Positions 5,101 through 7,998 of a stretch of 7,998 bases of DNA are shown in pieces. A program made the position numbers and the translations under genes. Position 1 is the stretch's first letter. The number at the start of each line of letters is the position of its first letter. The notes under the pieces are model-generated. The model worked only from the letters and a program-made list of their open reading frames with translations, was not told where the DNA came from and searched no databases. The DNA comes from Fidelibacterota bacterium (lineage in GTDB: Bacteria > Fidelibacterota > BS150m-G59): positions 1 through 7,998 of the forward strand of contig JADHUZ010000045.1 of the NCBI GenBank assembly GCA_016784265.1, read 5' to 3'.

Positions 5101-7998
5101 TTGATAGGATTTGCGGTGAAGACAAATGTTTCTTCATCCACAAGACGCCCTACTTGATCGTTGACCGAAACAGTAATAATCGCTGAGCCGTTCCAATTTT
5201 GAGCCGGCGCTATTGTTAAAACGTTCTCCAAAATCGAAGTCGTTATATTTTCCTCTTCCGTGGTTGCGACAAAAACTAAATCCGAATTGTCCACATCCGA
5301 CGCAGAAAGATAGATAACCAATGTGGAATCTTCATTCACCGTTTGTAAATCGATTGGTTCTAACACCGGCGCATCGTTCATCGGTAGCACATTAATCGTA
5401 ACTTCTTGAAAATCGTTCGCATTTTCGTTATCAAATACTGAAATTATAACCGTATCAGTTCCATAAAAATCCGGATTTCCGCTAAACATGACAATATTTC
5501 CCACCACAGCAGATGTGATGTTTTCTGTAGACGTTGCCTCAAAATCTAACGATACAAAGTCCACATCTTCCGCAGAAAGAATAATTGCGGTTGAGCCGTC
5601 CTCGTCAAACTCAACAGCGGCAATCTCTGATAGCACTGGCGCGTCGTTTATCGGATTAACTGTAATTTGGAATTCTTCCGCATCGAACAGTTCTCCATCC
5701 GACACTTGAATTTGAATTGTTGCCGTGCCGTTCCAATTTTGAGATGGCGCAATCGTCAATATGTTTTCTAAAAACGAAACAATTATATCTTCTTCGCTAC
5801 ACATAGCCGAATAAATCAACAACTCACTATCAATATCCACAGACTGGATTTCCATAACGAGAGTCGCATCCTCTTCAACTGCCTGGCTGTCAATTATGGC
5901 AATCGCGGGCGGGTCGTTGATGTTCTGAACCGTAAAATTAAATGTGGCGGGCTCAGAATATTCTTCGCCATCACTCGCAATTACTGAAATTGTGGCTTGT
6001 CCTGTCTGATTTTCCGCAGGCACAATTATTAGAGTATCGCCGACTACGCTCACAGAAATTAATCCCGGATTTACTTCAACACTTGCAGCAAATGTAAAAT
6101 CTACGGTTCCATCAACGTCGCTGGCTCCAAGTAACATTTCGAATTCATTGTCCTCAACCGTTGCCTGATCAGAAACCATCACAACCGGCGGATCGTTCAC
6201 GTTAGAAACCGTGAGATAAAAATCACTCGAAACCATGAGTGTGTCGCCACCATCCTCTTGCACCGCAACCGAAATAAGTGCATCCCCGTAGAAATTTGGA
6301 GATAATGAAATAAGCATGTCGGCTGATGTGTCGGTAACGCTCGCAAAAGTTATCGCTATGTTATCCTGTTCTGTCGAGGACGAAGTAAGGGTTAAATCGT
6401 TGTCAGGATCTTCAAAAAAGATGGGCAACGAAAAATTAGAGTCTTCGTCTGTTGTTTGGCTTGAAATAGGCTCAATAGTCGGCGAATCATTCACATTGAA
6501 AATCGTAACCTCGAGTAAGGCTGGCGCAGATACAGGATCCGCTGTGTTATTCGGATTAGTAATGCTGTAATAAACAGAATCTGTTATTGATTCTCTGCTG
6601 GTTCTATCGCCAAACAACAAACCATCAATATCGCCGGCAGAGTAAACCACTGTCCATTCCGCGATTGGACCATCAGATAAAACGAGACTCCACGTTGAAT
6701 CAATAATCTCACCAATCTGTGGGACATCCATGCTTGGAAATGGCGGGTCCTCCGGGAAATCATATCCCACATCAATGCCAATTAATGTCATTTGATGGTT
6801 TTCTTCCTCCATGATTTGGATTGTTTGCCCCAGGCTCATAGCCGCGGCGCGCATTGGCTCGCCTTCTCCGCGAGGAATGTGAAATTTAATTTTTCCGATC
6901 CTTGTCTGAGAAAATCCATCTGTAACACGAAAGAATGCCAAATCGAAAGACCTTTGGTGAGAAAATGTATATCGAATATAATCATTTGGAAGAATCTCTA
7001 TCGTTCCACCAAACACAGTTTCGTGCCCCTGAATTGTGATAAAATGCACAGACAAAGAATCTCCATCCAAATCCTCAAAGTGCTCACCGAGAAAAAATTC
7101 AGATCCGCTTGTCACATTGTTAAAGTGTATAAAATTGTGATTTTCCATGTTGACTAAAACAGGTGGATCGTTCACTGGCTCGACAGTTATTATTACCGTC
7201 GCTGTGTCTGTCAGATTCCCGTCGGAAGCGACATATTCAAATTGATCAATGCCATTGTAGTTTTCATTTGGAATATAACGAAAATTGGCTTGTCCGTGTT
7301 GTGTTAGTGAACCGTGAGATGGTTCGCTGATTGTCCAAATATCAAGCATTGACGAACTGTTATCCTCATCGTCTCCGAACAAATGAATCATGATACCTGT
7401 ATCTTCAAGAAGTGAAATTTCTATATCTTGTGCAGTAGGTGGATCGTTTTGCGGTAAAACCGCAATTTGCACAAAAACAGGCGGGGAATGCAAAAAGTCA
7501 CTGGTATTGGTCTCTACTGCTACCAACGTTATCGCATCCTGTCCATAAAAATCAGGATTTGGAGTGTATGTGAATGTTCCCGTGCCTATATTTCCACCGA
7601 TAGTGCCATATTCCGGATATTCAACAATTTGAATTTCTATCAAATCGCCATCCACATCTGACCCCTCTACGCCAATTTCTACGATGCTGTCTTCCATCAT
7701 TTCAATGTTTTGTGGAACAACGGAAATTTCTGGCGGATCGTTTATCGGGTAAATATCGAGCGAGACCGTCCCTGGCTCGGAATAATTTTCACCATCAAAA
7801 GCCACATACGTAAAAGAATCGCTTCCGTTATAATTTTCATCCGGATGAAAAACAAAAACATTTTGCTCTGCACCTGATTGCTGTTGCCATAGAGTTCCAT
7901 ACGCAGGCGGCGTTACGATGAAAAATTCTAGAACATTCGATTCTTGATCCGTTGCAGAAAGGGCAATCGCTCGTGGATTATCTTCGTAACACACGACG
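2124..7998 (-). CDS. Giant cadherin-like repeat surface protein with type IX secretion sorting domain (N-terminus beyond window)
   Basis: The frame is open from the window edge to the TAA at 2124-2126. Residues are counted from the GTG at 7994 (1956 residues), but that GTG lies inside a cadherin-like repeat (YEDNPRAIALSATDQE), so the true start and signal peptide are upstream, off-window. Layout: cadherin-like repeats 1 to about 1340, interrupted by an irregular block; PKD-like domain 1342-1427; FDG-CVG domain 1428-1552; two GWN domains 1553-1635 and 1636-1722; second FDG-CVG domain about 1739-1858; FlgD-like sorting domain 1862-1956. Such proteins are exported by Sec, moved across the outer membrane by the Por/type IX system, and anchored or released after cleavage of the C-terminal domain. 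The role is probably adhesion or cell-surface scaffolding; no enzymatic domain is visible. The repeats carry acidic DxDG/DxDN motifs that plausibly bind calcium. It is the last gene before a strong terminator. The specific ligand is unknown. Confidence 0.93.
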   Translation of the reverse strand, partial: VVCYEDNPRAIALSATDQESNVLEFFIVTPPAYGTLWQQQSGAEQNVFVFHPDENYNGSDSFTYVAFDGENYSEPGTVSLDIYPINDPPEISVVPQNIEMMEDSIVEIGVEGSDVDGDLIEIQIVEYPEYGTIGGNIGTGTFTYTPNPDFYGQDAITLVAVETNTSDFLHSPPVFVQIAVLPQNDPPTAQDIEISLLEDTGIMIHLFGDDEDNSSSMLDIWTISEPSHGSLTQHGQANFRYIPNENYNGIDQFEYVASDGNLTDTATVIITVEPVNDPPVLVNMENHNFIHFNNVTSGSEFFLGEHFEDLDGDSLSVHFITIQGHETVFGGTIEILPNDYIRYTFSHQRSFDLAFFRVTDGFSQTRIGKIKFHIPRGEGEPMRAAAMSLGQTIQIMEEENHQMTLIGIDVGYDFPEDPPFPSMDVPQIGEIIDSTWSLVLSDGPIAEWTVVYSAGDIDGLLFGDRTSRESITDSVYYSITNPNNTADPVSAPALLEVTIFNVNDSPTIEPISSQTTDEDSNFSLPIFFEDPDNDLTLTSSSTEQDNIAITFASVTDTSADMLISLSPNFYGDALISVAVQEDGGDTLMVSSDFYLTVSNVNDPPVVMVSDQATVEDNEFEMLLGASDVDGTVDFTFAASVEVNPGLISVSVVGDTLIIVPAENQTGQATISVIASDGEEYSEPATFNFTVQNINDPPAIAIIDSQAVEEDATLVMEIQSVDIDSELLIYSAMCSEEDIIVSFLENILTIAPSQNWNGTATIQIQVSDGELFDAEEFQITVNPINDAPVLSEIAAVEFDEDGSTAIILSAEDVDFVSLDFEATSTENITSAVVGNIVMFSGNPDFYGTDTVIISVFDNENANDFQEVTINVLPMNDAPVLEPIDLQTVNEDSTLVIYLSASDVDNSDLVFVATTEEENITTSILENVLTIAPAQNWNGSAIITVSVNDQVGRLVDEETFVFTANPINDAPNSENISISTPEDTPVEIVFSASDVDGDILTYIVVDSVSNGVFESGFFYPESDFFGYDMLTYQAFDGELYSDISTVEIIIESVNDAPIFAPIEDQSMNEDESLVVSFFVEDIDNENLTFGASTGNEFVTIIFDDTMMQMTIAPNENWFGTVEVAVTADDEMARTIGSEIFQLVVNPINDAPVQIGQFSHATVLMNSQAFIFKNLDDIFYDVEDDFNYTIENDNDSLLQVTMDLDHNVYVSPSPNQTGTANLTFIADDGEFVLSGESVITVVETNGAPVVSAPTVDISVDEDSESIVVANLSDIFSDPEGAPLNFNWNNNNESLLAVEIDFERWIILTFLENQYGTAEIVLEASDGLESIIDTLFVSVNSVNDLPVAHAGENQIVYADVTDFAEIILDGSASYDIEGEIANYLWSCGENFYDGATVVISLPRGELYEILLTVLDADGGESTDAITVLVPYFTPAHEGGSVYNPMLFSFTGATLDTINLQPHDEIAIFDGDLCVGHGVVESEISIEVPLEVQSSMDSGSGNGFIAGNDASLKIWDQNEKLEITDISALYVSNGGESFTSVQFEPNGHYSVTVEAISRVTQVIPLSAGWNIFSAFTIPNNPDLLSIVQPLIDGGVLTTVIDESGARIQEFMGSWINGIGDFEFSEGYYIKTTGDIDLVVEGVRAECPAPVQLGAGWNIVGYPLSRPQDAMSAVQPLIDAGLLITVINESGARIQEFMGSWINGIGNFDAGEGYYIKVSGEIEWFLDEGEAAKASVASSNPVRGVHFEPIYSGNPFKPMGIYIVDAFIDGNIMEDGDEIALFDGKHCVGSSLVTEEIVTGDFWIVASQDDGETSGFAEHNPIAVKVWDCSEEMEIRNVEVQWLGKDGEEISAPAFEGLGAAFARINSTNIPSDFELSQNYPNPFNPETVIEFAIPEETHVKMVIYDVLGREVSTLIDKKLKANYHSVKWGGLNQYGKQVSSGIYFYRIQTASFHQAKKMVFIR
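2127..2411 (-). other. Type IX secretion C-terminal sorting domain (FlgD-like)
   Basis: Residues 1862-1956, the last 95 of the protein. The order of motifs is FELSQNYPNPFNPET, IEFAIPEETHVKMVIYDVLG, REVSTL, YHSVKWGG, SSGIYFYRI and the terminal KKMVFIR. This is the classic type A sorting signal recognised by the Por/type IX translocon and normally removed by the sortase-like peptidase PorU. Length and the basic terminal residue are as expected, so the secretion signal appears complete. Confidence 0.95.
2421..2780 (-). other. FDG-CVG module, copy 2
   Basis: Residues about 1739-1858. It begins HFEPIYSGNPFKPM, has the core GDEIALFDGKHCVGSSLV and then AVKVWDCSEEMEIRNVEV. It is homologous to copy 1 at 3339-3713 but clearly diverged, and sits directly before the sorting domain. 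Function unknown. Confidence 0.65.
2829..3089 (-). other. GWN module, copy 2
   Basis: Residues 1636-1722. It starts PVQLGAGWNIVGYPLSRP, continues VQPLIDAGLLITVINESG and ends GIGNFDAGEGYYIKVSGEIEW. It shares 18 identical consecutive residues (ESGARIQEFMGSWINGIG) with copy 1, while the flanks have diverged much more. A short Ala/Ser-rich linker (EAAKASVASSNP) then leads to the second FDG-CVG module. Confidence 0.7.
2901..2953 (-). repeat. Near-identical 53-bp direct repeat, copy 2 (partner 3159-3211)
   Basis: Partner of the copy at 3159-3211, with three silent mismatches. Identity drops quickly on both sides of the block. Confidence 0.9.
3090..3338 (-). other. GWN module, copy 1
   Basis: Residues 1553-1635. 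It starts VIPLSAGWNIFSAFTIP, continues VQPLIDGGVLTTVIDESG and ends GIGDFEFSEGYYIKTTGDIDL. The pattern LxxGWN(L/I) followed by GxGYY(I/V)K recurs in secreted FCB proteins near the sorting domain. The function is not established. Copy 2 follows directly. Confidence 0.7.
3159..3211 (-). repeat. Near-identical 53-bp direct repeat, copy 1 (partner 2901-2953)
   Basis: 50 of 53 bases match 2901-2953, offset exactly 258 bp (86 codons). The three differences are silent. It encodes the conserved core of the GWN modules. Confidence 0.9.
3339..3713 (-). other. FDG-CVG module, copy 1
   Basis: Residues 1428-1552. The core is HDEIAIFDGDLCVGHGVV followed about 45 residues later by LKIWDQNEKLEI. It aligns with the second copy at 2421-2780: HFxP/YFTP at the start, a Gly-rich turn and NP, DEIAxFDGxxCVG, then K(I/V)WD. 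I know this module as a recurring uncharacterised element in FCB-group type IX cargo and cannot give it a function. It is presumably a beta-rich extracellular domain. Confidence 0.65.
3714..3972 (-). other. PKD-like domain of the surface protein
   Basis: Residues 1342-1427 read AGENQIV, then LDGSASYDIEGEIANYLWS, then LPRGELYEILLTVLDADGGE and the ending ITVLVPYF. This is the PKD/K319-like beta-sandwich pattern (LDGSxSxDxDG, YxWS, LxVxDxxG). Such domains are spacers or interaction modules in extracellular proteins. Here it marks the change from cadherin-like rod to the C-terminal modules. Confidence 0.85.
4555..5743 (-). repeat. Higher-order duplication: two-repeat units of about 540 bp
   Basis: The motif GCCGTTCCAATTTTGAG occurs exactly at 5187-5203 and 5727-5743, 540 bp apart. 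A diverged form starting GCCGAACCAGTTTTC lies at 4647, again 540 bp on. These encode the NWNG/NWFG turn of three repeats that share TIAPxxNW(N/F)G and a (V/A)NPINDAP linker. The repeats between them (DFYGTD near 5460 and DFFGYD near 4925) are of the other type. The matching NPINDAP linkers are 546 and 540 bp apart. The simplest reading is growth by duplicating a pair of repeats (180 codons). Confidence 0.75.
6497..7160 (-). other. Irregular block of about 220 residues inside the cadherin-like array
   Basis: Between the linkers NDPP near 7168 and NDSP near 6488 there is room for two or more repeats, but no internal NDxP linker. The first half (FEDLDGDSLSVHF, then FFRVTDGFSQTR) looks like a degenerate cadherin-like fold. 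After the basic patch HIPRGEGEPMRAAA comes a longer segment (MTLIGIDVGYDFPEDPPF, then WTVVYSAGDIDGLLFGDRTSR and VYYSITNPNNTADPVSAP) that also resembles a drifted repeat with insertions. I do not recognise a named domain. The frame stays open and in phase, so this is not a frameshift. Confidence 0.6.

Larger units (their letters stand above)
3973..7998 (-). repeat. Array of about 12 cadherin-like beta-sandwich repeats (roughly 86-98 residues each)
   Basis: Repeats end in a linker of the form (P/N/S)-x-N-D-(P/A)-P. Linkers lie near 7737, 7444, 7168, 6488 (NDSP), 6192, 5914, 5647, 5376, 5099, 4840, 4558, 4271 (degenerate, NGAP) and 3979 (NDLP). The usual pattern is xxxEDxxxxIxLSAxDxDxDxLxF at the start, an NxNWxG or DFYGxD turn, then a strand ending in the linker. 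This matches the bacterial cadherin-like/Big_9-type family of surface adhesins, which form extended rods. Spacing between linkers is 259-296 bp except for one 680-bp interval. The repeats are diverged in sequence, not recent clones, apart from the two-repeat units at 4555-5743. Confidence 0.9.

Noticed and set aside
4555..5743. CRISPR or short-repeat array
   Set aside because: The periodicity reflects in-frame protein repeats with diverged sequence, not short identical repeats separated by unique spacers.
6792..7157. 121-codon plus-strand ORF over the irregular block
   Set aside because: It is antisense to a frame that stays open and in phase with good repeats on both sides. No motif or ribosome site is seen.
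7992..7994. GTG as the start codon of the surface protein
   Set aside because: The reading frame is open upstream to the window edge, and the GTG falls inside a cadherin-like repeat with no signal peptide after it. The gene is truncated by the window.
3973..7998. Type I-secreted RTX/BapA-like adhesin
   Set aside because: Cadherin-like arrays are common there too, but there are no GGxGxDxxx nonapeptides, and the C-terminus is a clear type IX sorting domain.

Overview
The window is almost entirely coding and everything supportable lies on the minus strand: the 3' part of a very large surface-protein gene (7998 down to 2124), a 113-base gap holding a terminator and a palindrome, and the 5' two thirds or so of a cytosolic nucleotidyl cyclase/ATPase gene (2010 down to 1). 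Both genes run off the window, the first at its N-terminus and the second at its C-terminus. There is no RNA gene, insertion sequence, CRISPR array or phage signature.

Organism. The surface protein ends in a FlgD-like beta-sandwich opened by SQNYPNPFNPET and closed by KKMVFIR. This is the hallmark C-terminal sorting domain of type IX secretion (Por system) cargo. The YPNPFNP form is characteristic of FCB-group lineages such as Ignavibacteriota, Calditrichota, KSB1, Marinimicrobia and Cloacimonadota. The AT-leaning sequence fits, but the sequence alone does not choose among these phyla.

Surface protein (1956 visible residues, counted from the GTG at 7994). Read from N to C, it has about a dozen cadherin-like beta-sandwich repeats ending in NDPP/NDAP linkers and carrying DxDG/DxDN calcium-type motifs. 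An irregular block of about 220 residues interrupts them near the N-terminal side. A PKD-like domain follows, then a nested module arrangement X-Y-Y-X: an FDG-CVG domain, two tandem GWN domains, and a second FDG-CVG domain. The sorting domain comes last. Part of the cadherin-like array has clearly grown in two-repeat units of about 540 bp.

Intergenic region. A strong intrinsic terminator closes the adhesin transcript. Directly against its T-run lies a 40-bp nested inverted repeat, followed by a GGAG set unusually far from the ATG. This suggests that the cyclase gene is expressed and controlled separately.

Cyclase. An N-terminal class III catalytic domain with the class IIIb signature (purine-site Thr) is fused to a STAND/AAA_16-type ATPase, the layout of bacterial relatives of mammalian soluble adenylyl cyclase. 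No functional link between the two genes can be shown; they are neighbours on one strand separated by a terminator. The window is best read as an ordinary FCB-type region with several structural points worth checking, not as a demonstrably new system.
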